A stretch of DNA of 45,208 nt from Bacteroidota bacterium. Lineage in GTDB: Bacteria > Bacteroidota > Bacteroidia > Chitinophagales > Saprospiraceae. The stretch spans positions 1-45,208 of the forward strand of contig BJGN01000009.1 of assembly GCA_014190515.1 (NCBI GenBank), written 5' to 3'. The notes beneath the pieces were generated by a model that did not search any database, was not told the origin of the DNA, and was given only the letters and a program-made list of their open reading frames with translations. Each line of letters starts with the position of its first letter. The first letter of the stretch is position 1. The position numbers were made by a program, and so were the translations under genes. Shown here piece by piece: positions 1 through 10,810 of this stretch.

Positions 1-2757
1 TATAAAAGCAACAAAATCAAGTCCTTTCCAGTTAAAGTTAAAAGAAGTGCCAAATAAATAACGTGGTAATGTAGATCCAAAATAAACTAAATCGCCCATA
101 TTTTTTGTATTTCCATCTCCTATGGTAATTCTTCCACTTCCATCTAGGTCCAGATATTTCACATCACCGGCACCTGTTCTGTTATCCTGGAATGCCCATG
201 CTTTTACTTCATCTGGATTTTGAAAATAACCATCTGTTTTAAAACCAAAAATACTATTAATAGGAAAGCCTTCTACAGTATTTACGGTACCAGCTGAAAC
301 AATATTCCTTCCTGCAAAATTTCTTAATTCATTTTGGTTGTCAGATAAATTAGCTGATATAGAATATACAAAATCAGAACCAATTTTCCCTTTATATCTT
401 AACTCAACTTCCCAACCCCATGATTTCAATTCCCCATTATTTTTCCTGGGTGTATTAATTCCTATGACGGCTGGTAAATTTTGTGCTGTCAACATGTTCC
501 GGTTATATTTAACATAATAATCGGCATTAATTTGAACCTTATTGTTAAATAAGGAGACATCCACGCCTCCATTAGAAGTTTCGATGGTTTCCCAGGAAAG
601 TGATTGGGAAGGGATCGAATTTTGGAACAAATAGGATGTCCTGGAATCACCAATCACCAAAGCAGAACCTCGGCTTAATTGACTTAAGTAATCATAGTTT
701 CCTATTACTGAACCTAATGCACCACCCAAACGGCCCCAAGAAGCTCTAAATTTCAGTTCGGTTACAACATTTGTATTAGGGAACCAGGATTCCTTATTTA
801 CATTCCAGCCAACTGAAGCTGATGGGAAAATTTTAGTTCTCAATCCTGTTGCCAATTTGGAGCTTTCATCCCTTCTTAATGTCCCTTCTAATAGATATTT
901 TCCGTTATAATTATAGTTAAAACGTCCAAATACAGATTGAAAAGCATTGGTTGCTATGGATTGGCTATTCGTTTTAGTTTTATCATCTCCCAGATTTAGG
1001 GTTGGAAGGTCGTTACTTACCAGATTTGTAGCTCCTGTAACAATATTAGCATACCTAAAATCTTCCCACTGATAGCCTACTAAAAGAGAAAAATCATGTT
1101 TCCCAATTTTCTTTTTATAATCCGCCAGGAACTGTAAATTTTCATTTTCAGTTAATTCATTGGTGAGGGTATAGGCATTAACTTGATTAATATAACTTAA
1201 CACTTTTCCGTTACCCCAAAGCGGCACTGTTCTGGCGAAATTTTCTCTGTTACCAGTTCTATATTGCATGCCTAAAATGGTAGAAAAGGTAAGACCTTTT
1301 ACACCGGCGACATCTTTAACCCTAAGGGTTGCTGTAGGATCAATAAAATTTCTTTCATTATTGTTATACCCTCCTGCTTCCAAACGAGCATAAACTGTAG
1401 CAGCAGAACCAGCGCCATTGTATTTGCCGTCAGGCGTAAAAAACGGAGTTCTTGTTCTCAATCTGTATATTTCATAAATTAAACCTTGACCACTTAAGTT
1501 TCCAGATGCCTGAGAAAGATTATCTCTGGTGTAGGATACCCTTAAGTCTAATGAAATTTTGTTTGTTAATTGAGCACCCAGGTTTAAACGAAGATTATAA
1601 CGTTTATAATCGTCAGGACCAATTTTAAAGACCCCATCTTTTCCATAAAAACCTCCGGAAATAAGGAAATTCAACTTTTCATTTCCTCCTGATATATTCA
1701 GGTTATGAGTAACCATAGAAGTATATTTCTTCAAAACCTGATCGGTTAATGGCACTTGATTATAAAATAACCAGGTAGAGGTATCCACCGGGTTAACCAC
1801 ATAAGGAACACCATCACGAATACGTTGAAGATCCACTTCATTATATTCCGGACCGCTACCTGAATTTTTTCTTGCCAAATTTGAAAATTCAGCTTCTTCC
1901 AACAAGGTCAGCCTTTCTGGCACGTTTATAGACCAATCGGTTCCACGCTGACCAAGATAACTCATTTTAATTTTACCTGCCTGAGCTTTTTTTGTAGTAA
2001 CCAAAATAACACCACCAGCGGCTTGAGCACCATAAATACCTGCAGCAGCAGCATCCTTGAGTACACTAATACTTTCTATATCATTAGGATTCATGGTAGT
2101 TAGCGTATTCCCTGGAACAGCTACCCCATCTAAGACGATAAGTGGAGCAACACTACCATTTGCAGTAGTGGCACCTCTAATTTGAATATCAATACCTTCT
2201 GAACCAGGTTGTCCTCCCTGTCTGGTAATCATTAGACCCGGGCTAAGACCTTGAAGTGCATTTGCTGCATTACTTACCGGTCTATTTTCCAGCGCCTGAC
2301 CATCGACACTGGAAACAGCGCCTGTCATATTGACCTTTTTTTGGGTGCTATACCCGATGACAACCACCTCTTCCAAGGTAGAATTAGATACTAACTTTAC
2401 GTTAATTTCTGAACGATTACCCACTTGAATTTCCTGGGCATCGTATCCAACGAATGAAATAATTAAAATTGCTTTTTCATCTGGAACCTCGATAGAAAAT
2501 TTGCCATTTTCATCCGTAACGGCACCAACACTGGTACCTTTCAACTGAATGGTTGCACCAATGACTACTTCTTCCTTCTCATCTACAACTGTACCGTTAA
2601 CCTTTAGGGCGAATAACTCGGCTTTCGAAATAATATTGCCATAATTACCTGAATCCGCATACATCGGAAATGAATAAATAGCAACCAAAAAGGCCGACAT
2701 TAAACTAAACCGAAAACCATTTGTCAGTAATTTAATAGGGCGATGTTTTGCTTTCAT
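1..2757 (-). CDS. SusC/RagA-type TonB-linked outer-membrane receptor (3' end outside window)
   Basis: Read on the minus strand from ATG at 2755-2757; 919 codons are open to the window edge, so the C-terminal part of the barrel is missing. The order is a signal peptide (about residues 1-35, hydrophobic FSLMSAFLVAIYSF), a carboxypeptidase-regulatory-like beta-sandwich (about 52-115, VNGTVVDEKEEVVIGATI then FVGYDAQEI), and a plug domain beginning near EEVVVIGYSTQKK. The plug has the SusC signature, IYGAQAAGGVILVTTKK, and is followed by the beta-barrel. Such receptors import oligosaccharides or peptides across the outer membrane with TonB energy, usually with a SusD lipoprotein encoded just downstream; that place lies outside the window. 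It is divergent from the dioxygenase/hydrolase pair at 2885. The substrate cannot be read from sequence. Confidence 0.95.
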   Translation of the reverse strand, partial: MKAKHRPIKLLTNGFRFSLMSAFLVAIYSFPMYADSGNYGNIISKAELFALKVNGTVVDEKEEVVIGATIQLKGTSVGAVTDENGKFSIEVPDEKAILIISFVGYDAQEIQVGNRSEINVKLVSNSTLEEVVVIGYSTQKKVNMTGAVSSVDGQALENRPVSNAANALQGLSPGLMITRQGGQPGSEGIDIQIRGATTANGSVAPLIVLDGVAVPGNTLTTMNPNDIESISVLKDAAAAGIYGAQAAGGVILVTTKKAQAGKIKMSYLGQRGTDWSINVPERLTLLEEAEFSNLARKNSGSGPEYNEVDLQRIRDGVPYVVNPVDTSTWLFYNQVPLTDQVLKKYTSMVTHNLNISGGNEKLNFLISGGFYGKDGVFKIGPDDYKRYNLRLNLGAQLTNKISLDLRVSYTRDNLSQASGNLSGQGLIYEIYRLRTRTPFFTPDGKYNGAGSAATVYARLEAGGYNNNERNFIDPTATLRVKDVAGVKGLTFSTILGMQYRTGNRENFARTVPLWGNGKVLSYINQVNAYTLTNELTENENLQFLADYKKKIGKHDFSLLVGYQWEDFRYANIVTGATNLVSNDLPTLNLGDDKTKTNSQSIATNAFQSVFGRFNYNYNGKYLLEGTLRRDESSKLATGLRTKIFPSASVGWNVNKESWFPNTNVVTELKFRASWGRLGGALGSVIGNYDYLSQLSRGSALVIGDSRTSYLFQNSIPSQSLSWETIETSNGGVDVSLFNNKVQINADYYVKYNRNMLTAQNLPAVIGINTPRKNNGELKSWGWEVELRYKGKIGSDFVYSISANLSDNQNELRNFAGRNIVSAGTVNTVEGFPINSIFGFKTDGYFQNPDEVKAWAFQDNRTGAGDVKYLDLDGSGRITIGDGNTKNMGDLVYFGSTLPRYLFGTSFNFNWKGLDFVAFI

Positions 2758-2884
2758 AATATAGATTTTTCTTAAATTTAAAATAAAGAATTGCATTTTT
2801 ACACTTTAAACCTCTCAAATTTGTTTATTTTTATTTTCAGTATAAATTTATTTTAACGCTCTTTATTTTTATAAAAAATAGGAC

Positions 2885-3841
2885 ATGGCACAAACAATGA
2901 TTCCCAATAATGAACACAAGGACATACCAGGTAATCCATCCACGACTAAAGGAAGTCATTATACATTGAATGATCGTTCAAACGGTAAACCATTAAGGGT
3001 TTTGACAGAGGAGCAATGGCAGTTTTGGATAAATGAAGGATATATTGTCATTGAAAACGCAGTACCTAAGGAACAAGCATTAAAAACGGCTGAATTTTTA
3101 TGGGAATTTGAAGAAAAAGACCCAAACGATAAATCAACCTGGTACTCTGAGCCCAGAGCTGAAATGAAAATGAAAGAACTGGCCTATACAGGTATGGTTG
3201 AATGTTATAATCATCCCTATTTATGGGCTAACAGGCAGGTTCAACGTATCTATGATGCCTTTGTGGATATTTGGGGAACAGAAAAATTATGGGTTACCAT
3301 AGATCGCGCTAATTTAAATTTCCCCATCAGACCAGGTTATGAATATAAAGCATTTATTCATTGGGACTATGATCCCGAAACAAAACCAGTTAATGTGCAA
3401 GGGGTATTGGCATTAGCCGACCAAACGGATGAAAATATGGGAGGATTTCAATGTATCCCTGAACTTTACCGTACTTACGATCAATGGAAATTGACCCAAC
3501 CAACAGACAGACATCGTTTTTTACCCGATACCACTGGATTCACACCAACAAAAGTGAAATTAAATGCAGGTGATTTATTAATTTTCAATAGCTTACAACC
3601 ACACGGCATCAGAGCTAACCAAAGTGAAGATAAAGTCAGAATCGCCCAATATATTTCGATGATGCCCGCTGAAGAAGAAAATGAGTCATTGAGGCAATGG
3701 CGTATCCATTCTTGGAAAAACAGAATCGCACCCGAGGGCTATGCCTTTCCTGGAGATCCAAGAAATTGGGAACAAATAAAATATGAAACGGCCGAATTGA
3801 ATGATTTGGGTAAAAAATTATTAGGTTTGGAAACCTGGTAA
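2885..3841 (+). CDS. Phytanoyl-CoA dioxygenase (PhyH) family protein
   Basis: A 318-residue soluble protein with no signal peptide. It shows the facial triad of Fe(II)/2-oxoglutarate dioxygenases, H159-x-D161 (in IHWDYDP) and distal H240 (in LQPHGIR), with R252 (DKVRIAQY) placed to bind the 2-oxoglutarate carboxylate. The spacing and the sequence GDLLIFNSLQPHG suit the PhyH family, whose members hydroxylate many small molecules and lipids. The substrate is unknown. ATG at 2885 has a purine-rich AGGA just upstream. The next gene begins about 30 bases downstream on the same strand, so the two are probably cotranscribed, and the SusC-like receptor is divergent. A role in processing something the receptor imports is possible but is inference only. 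Confidence 0.85.
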   Translation: MAQTMIPNNEHKDIPGNPSTTKGSHYTLNDRSNGKPLRVLTEEQWQFWINEGYIVIENAVPKEQALKTAEFLWEFEEKDPNDKSTWYSEPRAEMKMKELAYTGMVECYNHPYLWANRQVQRIYDAFVDIWGTEKLWVTIDRANLNFPIRPGYEYKAFIHWDYDPETKPVNVQGVLALADQTDENMGGFQCIPELYRTYDQWKLTQPTDRHRFLPDTTGFTPTKVKLNAGDLLIFNSLQPHGIRANQSEDKVRIAQYISMMPAEEENESLRQWRIHSWKNRIAPEGYAFPGDPRNWEQIKYETAELNDLGKKLLGLETW

Positions 3842-3870
3842 GGAAATTAAAAAAATGAAAAAATGAAAAA

Positions 3871-5154
3871 ATGAAAATACTTAAGACTACCCTATTTATT
3901 TTAATCGCCAGTTTTTTGGCGGCCAATGCACAAGGTGAATATATTTTGCACGTTGAAGGGTTTGATTGGGGACCTGCGGTAAATAAAGTAACGCTTCCCT
4001 TTGAAAAGACAGTTTCGACGGCTCAAGCTTCGGAATTTACCGTTTTTGCCCATAGAAAAAACGCACAAGGAGAGATTCCACAAGATCAGTCTTATGGCAA
4101 AAGAGAAGTAACCATAGCCTATATTTCCGATGAAAAGGGAAACAGACTGGCTTCCGGTAATCATATTACTCTCGTTCTTTCTGTTGGTCCAATGCTTCCT
4201 GTAGGTTCTCCCATCCAATATATGAGAATAAATAATCAGGGGCGAAATATTTGGATTGATTATCAATTGACTATTATTCATAATAAATTAAATCTGATTT
4301 GGCAAAAAGAATCCAAAAGAATAATGCCTCAGTTAGATTTATTTAATCTGAAAGGACAATTCAAATACAACGATAAGTTAACTATGTCCTATGCCAGCTT
4401 TGAACCTAAAAATAAAACAGGGAAATCTCCTTTAATTATTTGGTTACACGGTGGCGGAGAAGGTGGATTTGACCCTACCATTCCTCTTATAGGAAACAAG
4501 GCAGTCAATTATGCCTCTACGGAAATTCAATCTATTTTTGAGGGAGCTTATGTTTTATCCCCTCAATGTCCAGGCGCATGGATGCATAACAGTAAAATGG
4601 AAATGACTGGGGGCAGGGAAAATGACATTTACAATGAAGGATTAATGGCTTTGATAAAAAACTATGTTCAAACAAATCCTGGTATTGATCCCAATAGAAT
4701 ATATGTTGGGGGTTGTTCTAATGGTGGTTACATGGCACTTAAACTTATATTAAATCAACCCGATTATTTTGCTGCAGGCTACATCAGCGCCCTTGCCTAC
4801 CAATCTCAATACATTACAGATCAAGCTATTCAATCCATAAAGAACGTACCTATCTGGTTTGTTCATTCTAAAGATGATTCAGTAACCGTGGCCGAAAAAA
4901 CCGTCGTTCCCGTTTATAACCGATTAAAAGCAGCTGGCGCAAAAAATGTTTATTTCACCTTTTATGACCACGTCAATGATATCACTTCCTTTTATGGTGG
5001 GGAAGGATTTCTTTATAATGGACACTGGTCATGGATATATTTGCATGAAAATAAATGTAGGACTGATTACGATGGTTCATTGGTGAAAGTAGGTGGAAGA
5101 CCTGTAAATATTATGGAATGGTTGTCCTTACAAAAACTTACCCCCCGGAAATAA
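3871..5154 (+). CDS. Secreted alpha/beta hydrolase (prolyl-oligopeptidase/esterase-like) with N-terminal beta domain
   Basis: A 427-residue exported protein. The signal peptide is residues 1-20 (MKILKTTLFILIASFLAANA). An N-terminal all-beta, probably Ig-like domain covers about 22-140, and the alpha/beta-hydrolase domain about 160-425. Visible catalytic parts are the oxyanion stretch HGGGEGG (193-199), nucleophile S283 in GGCSNGG, an acid at D335 or D336 (HSKDDSV), and probably H385 in GHWSWIY. This Ig-like plus hydrolase layout occurs in secreted esterases and in proteins annotated as prolyl oligopeptidase-family peptidases; a carbohydrate or acyl esterase is as likely as a peptidase. It lies about 30 bases after the PhyH gene. 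The start is chosen because the signal peptide begins there; two further ATGs upstream, in the other two frames, stop after three codons. Confidence 0.85.
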   Translation: MKILKTTLFILIASFLAANAQGEYILHVEGFDWGPAVNKVTLPFEKTVSTAQASEFTVFAHRKNAQGEIPQDQSYGKREVTIAYISDEKGNRLASGNHITLVLSVGPMLPVGSPIQYMRINNQGRNIWIDYQLTIIHNKLNLIWQKESKRIMPQLDLFNLKGQFKYNDKLTMSYASFEPKNKTGKSPLIIWLHGGGEGGFDPTIPLIGNKAVNYASTEIQSIFEGAYVLSPQCPGAWMHNSKMEMTGGRENDIYNEGLMALIKNYVQTNPGIDPNRIYVGGCSNGGYMALKLILNQPDYFAAGYISALAYQSQYITDQAIQSIKNVPIWFVHSKDDSVTVAEKTVVPVYNRLKAAGAKNVYFTFYDHVNDITSFYGGEGFLYNGHWSWIYLHENKCRTDYDGSLVKVGGRPVNIMEWLSLQKLTPRK

Positions 5155-5168
5155 AACTTTAAGAGAGC

Positions 5169-5226
5169 GCCCAAAAAAAGTGGGCTTTACAAATGGGATG
5201 GCCTGAAAAGCCACCCCATTTGTAAA
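5169..5226. terminator. Two-way hairpin terminator between converging genes
   Basis: A small stem, GCCCA (5169-5173) with TGGGC (5181-5185), is followed by a long one: TTTACAAATGGG (5186-5197) pairs with CCCATTTGTAAA (5215-5226), and after one A/C mismatch TGGC (5199-5202) pairs with GCCA (5210-5213), leaving a 7-base loop. It fills the gap between the hydrolase stop and the phosphohexomutase stop, so it can end transcripts from both sides. Confidence 0.75.
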
Positions 5227-5230
5227 AAGT

Positions 5231-6628
5231 TTATAAAATAGCAGCTTTTACTTCATCTAATATAGTTCTTGCCATTTCCTCATTCTCTGCCTGGGCATAC
5301 ACACGAAGGACTGGTTCAGTGCCTGAAGGTCTAATCATCACCCAGCGATCATCGCCGAGTAAAAACTTAGTACCATCCATTTGCACTGTTTCTTGAATAT
5401 TGAATGAACCAAATTGAGTATAAGTTTGATTATTACAATGTTTAATTACGGATTGCTTCTGGTTTTCCGTGATATGCAAATCATCTCTATCGCACCAAAA
5501 AGAACCAACTAAATCGTATACCTCCTGAATTAATTCCTTTAATGATTTGCCAGTTGTGGACATAAATTCCAGGATCATCAATCCGATCCAGATACCATCC
5601 CTCTCGGGAATATGTCCTTTAACAGCTAACCCGCCTGATTCCTCGCCACCCACCAATACATCTTTTTGGGTCATAATGTCGGCAATATATTTAAATCCAA
5701 TAGCTGTAACCTCGATAGGTAAATTGAGTAACGCCGCTAATTTTTTCATTTTATCCGTCACGGAAAAAGTAATAATAACATGTCCCTTTTGACCTTTATA
5801 TTTACCTAAATAAAGAAGCAAAAGGAGTAAAATATGATGAGAATCAACAAATTTACCTGTTTCATCATATAGGCCAATTCTATCTGCATCACCATCTGTT
5901 GCGATACCCAATTGAATATAAGGGTTATTAGCAATCAGGGTTGAAAGTTCTTGTAAATTTTTGTGAATTGGTTCTGGCGCCTGTCCTTTAAAAGACGGAT
6001 TAAAATCACAATGGAGGCAATGAGCGTCAGGAAGAATACGGGGCATAGCACGTTGTCCAGCACCGTACATAGCATCATAAGCTACGCCAACTTTTGCCTT
6101 TTTGATCCCTTTCAAATCAAATGATTTCTCCACATGATCAATGTAAATTTGCTCAAGATCAAGATATTCAAACAATCCGGCCTCTTTCAAAGATTCAATA
6201 GACGGAAAGACAGATAAGGAACATTTTTCAGGGACGAGCGCTTCGACTTCACTTACCTGAGCGGGAGAAAGAGGTCCACCAAAGTGTGATTTTAACTTAT
6301 AACCATTATAATCGGGTGGGTTATGGCTGGCTGTAATAACCACACCCAACTGTGAATTTGTTTTAGCCACTCCTAAGGAGACCATAGGCGTTGATGAAAA
6401 ATCAGGTGACATGAGCACTTTTATACCATAAGCACCTAATACGGAGGCTGTTGTATTTGCAAAAAGTAGGCCTCCAAATCGACAATCGTATCCAATCACA
6501 ACTTGTTTTCCCCCTGTATTTTTCAACCAAATAGCTGTAGCTTCAGCAACACGGCGAACATTTTCAACCGTATAATCGGAAGCAATAATTGCTCTCCAGC
6601 CATCGGTACCAAATTTAATTGAATTCAT
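5231..6628 (-). CDS. Alpha-D-phosphohexomutase (phosphoglucomutase/phosphomannomutase family)
   Basis: A 465-residue cytosolic enzyme that interconverts hexose-1- and 6-phosphates. All four family loops are present: phosphoserine S101 in TASHNPPDYNGYK, the Mg2+ loop DGDADR with D245, D247 and D249, the sugar-binding loop GGEESGG (327-333), and the phosphate-binding loop RPSGTEP (433-439). The N terminus (KFGTDGWRAIIA) is typical, which supports ATG at 6628. Length is normal for the family. Which sugar it prefers (glucose, mannose or both) cannot be settled by eye. It converges with the hydrolase gene across a strong hairpin and is divergent from pcm with 115 bases between. Confidence 0.93.
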   Translation of the reverse strand: MNSIKFGTDGWRAIIASDYTVENVRRVAEATAIWLKNTGGKQVVIGYDCRFGGLLFANTTASVLGAYGIKVLMSPDFSSTPMVSLGVAKTNSQLGVVITASHNPPDYNGYKLKSHFGGPLSPAQVSEVEALVPEKCSLSVFPSIESLKEAGLFEYLDLEQIYIDHVEKSFDLKGIKKAKVGVAYDAMYGAGQRAMPRILPDAHCLHCDFNPSFKGQAPEPIHKNLQELSTLIANNPYIQLGIATDGDADRIGLYDETGKFVDSHHILLLLLLYLGKYKGQKGHVIITFSVTDKMKKLAALLNLPIEVTAIGFKYIADIMTQKDVLVGGEESGGLAVKGHIPERDGIWIGLMILEFMSTTGKSLKELIQEVYDLVGSFWCDRDDLHITENQKQSVIKHCNNQTYTQFGSFNIQETVQMDGTKFLLGDDRWVMIRPSGTEPVLRVYAQAENEEMARTILDEVKAAIL

Positions 6629-6743
6629 ATTGACAATTTTAAGTAAAAATAAGTCTATTATTGGATACTTTTACCATTTTAAAAGAAATAAGAAATCAAA
6701 TGTTTTCTAAATTTCACCTTAACAAATAAATAGAAAAATCAAG

Positions 6744-7393
6744 ATGTTACAGACGGATACCTATCGGCATAAAGGCATGCGCCGCCTGTTAGTGGAGGAA
6801 CTCCGATCCAGAGGTTTATTTTCCGAGGAAGTTCTGGATACATTTCAACGAGTTCCCAGACATTTCTTTTTAGATAAGGCTTTTGAAGAATGGGCTTACC
6901 AGGACAAACCGTTTCCTATTGGTCATGAACAAACCATTTCTCAACCCTATACGGTTGCTTTGATGACACAGCATTTAGCTGTCAAAAAAAGGGAAAAAGT
7001 ATTGGAAATTGGCACAGGGTCTGGTTTTCAGGCTGCCATATTGGCTTCATTAGGTGGCAGAATTTATACTATTGAGCGAGTTCGTGCCTTATATCTTTCT
7101 TCTAAATCATTATTAAAAGAAATGAAATTCTCAAATATCCAGTCTTTTTATAAGGATGGCTATTTGGGCTTACCAGAATTTGCCCCTTTCGATAAAATTA
7201 TCGTGACGGCCGGTGCGCCGGAGGTTCCACCTCTACTACCAAAACAATTAAACATTGGCGGCATTATGTTGGTACCTACGGGTGTAGAAGCACAAAGATT
7301 ATTGAAAATAGTACGAACGGGAGAAAATAGTTGGGAAACCGAGGATCTTGGCGAGGCTAAGTTCGTCCCATTCCTTGCAGGAACGAGACCAGG

Positions 7394-7397
<4 letters not shown>
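6744..7397 (+). CDS. pcm: Protein-L-isoaspartate O-methyltransferase
   Basis: A 217-residue cytosolic repair enzyme that methylates isoaspartyl residues in damaged proteins using S-adenosylmethionine. The SAM motif I is VLEIGTGSGFQAAIL, and the family hallmark TISQPYTVALM, which forms the substrate lid, is just before it. KIIVTAGAPEVPPLL is the conserved motif near the C-terminal part. Length and order match the family. Its TAA stop (7395-7397) overlaps the stop of the converging tadA gene (7394-7396), so no separate terminator fits between them. Confidence 0.95.
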
Positions 7398-9401
<2,004 letters not shown>

Positions 9402-9437
9402 ATAACAAGTATTATACCCATTACCTTAATTTTTTCT

Positions 9438-10700
9438 ATGCTTCGAATCATTGGTTTTCTTCTTTTCGCCTCTTTTTTTTCATTAAAAGGCCAAAATGTA
9501 GATTTTGAATATATTGACAAAGTATATGTTCCTACTATTAAATCCGTCACTTTCCACCCTCAGGGCATGGGTATCGCAGCACCTGTTTCTGATGTTGAAG
9601 GTAATATTCCTCTTTTACTAACCTTTGACGAACTCACCAATGATGTAAAGCGGTTTTCTTACAAACTCATCCACTGTGACTTTGATTGGCGTCCTTCAGA
9701 GTTAATGGAAATGGAATATATTAATGGCTATCCGGAAGACAATATTCAGCAATACTCCTTTTCTTCAAAAACTACTTTACCTTACGTTCACTATGAATTA
9801 ACGCTGCCTAACAGAGGTACACGCTGGACAAAATCAGGTAATTATTTACTCATTGTTTACGAGGATGAAACCGAAAAATTTCCTGTTATCACCAAAAGAT
9901 TCGTTGTAGTAAATAATTTAGTTCAAATAGAACCCAGGTTGGTTATTCCTGCAAATGCCTCTCTTTACAGAACGCATCAGGAGTTGGATTTTGTGGTAAA
10001 TCACCCTAAATTATTGATTCGTCAACCCGCCCAGGAAATAAAGGCTTCTGTTGTACAAAACGGACAATGGAAAAATGCCGTCACAGGTATTTCGCCTTTC
10101 AGTTTCAGAAATCAGCAAATTATTTTTGATTATCAGGGAAAGATAGTTTTTCCAGGTGGTAAAGAGTTCAGACCTCTTGATTTACGTACTTTGTGGCAAA
10201 GAACGGGCCAAATGGCAGACTTAATAAGAACCAGAACGTCCACTGAAGTAATACTTTTTAAAGATAAACTAAGAGGAGAAGAACCCTATTTCCAAAACAG
10301 GGATATTAATGGACGTTTTTTTATAGAAACGCAGGATCAGAATAATCAGCTCGCTGCCGATTATGCACAAGTAGTTTTCAATCTATACACTGTTGAACCA
10401 ATCTACGACAAAGATGTTTTTTTATTGGGTTCCTTCAATGACTGGTCTCCCTCACCCGAATATAGAATGATTTTTAGCCCCGAGGAAAAAGGGTACATCC
10501 TGAAAAAACCAATGAAACAAGGTTTTTATGATTACGCATTTGCTACCCGGGCTAAAAAAGAGGAAAAGTTAGATTTTATGGAAACGGAAGGTAGTTGGTA
10601 CGAAACTGAAAATGAGTATCAGATATTCATTTATTACAGACCCTTTGGAGCAAGGTACGATGAAGTTATCGGCTATCAGGTCTTTAATTCAAAGAGGTAG
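9438..10700 (+). CDS. Type IX secretion system Plug-like protein (DUF5103)
   Basis: A 420-residue exported protein. The signal peptide is MLRIIGFLLFASFFSLKGQ. The start of the mature protein, with YVPTIKSVTFHP and then TFDELTNDVKRFSYKLIHCDFDWRPSELM, is the DUF5103 pattern, now named the T9SS plug domain. In Flavobacterium johnsoniae the Plug protein closes the periplasmic side of the SprA translocon pore; that function is taken from the family. The C-terminal part (FLLGSFNDWSPSPEYRM) resembles a carbohydrate-binding-like beta fold. There are no other T9SS genes next to it, as is usual since these genes are scattered. Start at ATG 9438 gives a clean signal peptide. Confidence 0.85.
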   Translation: MLRIIGFLLFASFFSLKGQNVDFEYIDKVYVPTIKSVTFHPQGMGIAAPVSDVEGNIPLLLTFDELTNDVKRFSYKLIHCDFDWRPSELMEMEYINGYPEDNIQQYSFSSKTTLPYVHYELTLPNRGTRWTKSGNYLLIVYEDETEKFPVITKRFVVVNNLVQIEPRLVIPANASLYRTHQELDFVVNHPKLLIRQPAQEIKASVVQNGQWKNAVTGISPFSFRNQQIIFDYQGKIVFPGGKEFRPLDLRTLWQRTGQMADLIRTRTSTEVILFKDKLRGEEPYFQNRDINGRFFIETQDQNNQLAADYAQVVFNLYTVEPIYDKDVFLLGSFNDWSPSPEYRMIFSPEEKGYILKKPMKQGFYDYAFATRAKKEEKLDFMETEGSWYETENEYQIFIYYRPFGARYDEVIGYQVFNSKR

Positions 10701-10777
10701 GCTATCTGTTTTTCTCTGTTTATCCATAAAATAATCCTTTTCATATAATATTTAAAGCTACCTACCGATGGTTTATC

Positions 10778-10785
10778 TAAGTTTG
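10778..10785 (+). promoter_or_regulatory. Promoter -7 element before the TolC-like gene
   Basis: TAAGTTTG followed by C fits TAnnTTTG and lies 25 bases before the ATG at 10811. No good TTTG box is seen at the expected distance upstream, so it is a partial match. Confidence 0.45.
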
Positions 10786-10810
10786 CAGCTAAATATAAAT
10801 TACACACGAA

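Noticed and set aside
89-2757. Possible polysaccharide utilisation locus
   Set aside because: Only part of a SusC-like receptor is present; no SusD, glycoside hydrolase or regulator is visible, so the larger claim cannot be made.
3636-4281. Open frames on the minus strand opposite the dioxygenase and hydrolase
   Set aside because: They lie wholly or mostly within well-supported genes on the other strand and show no family features.
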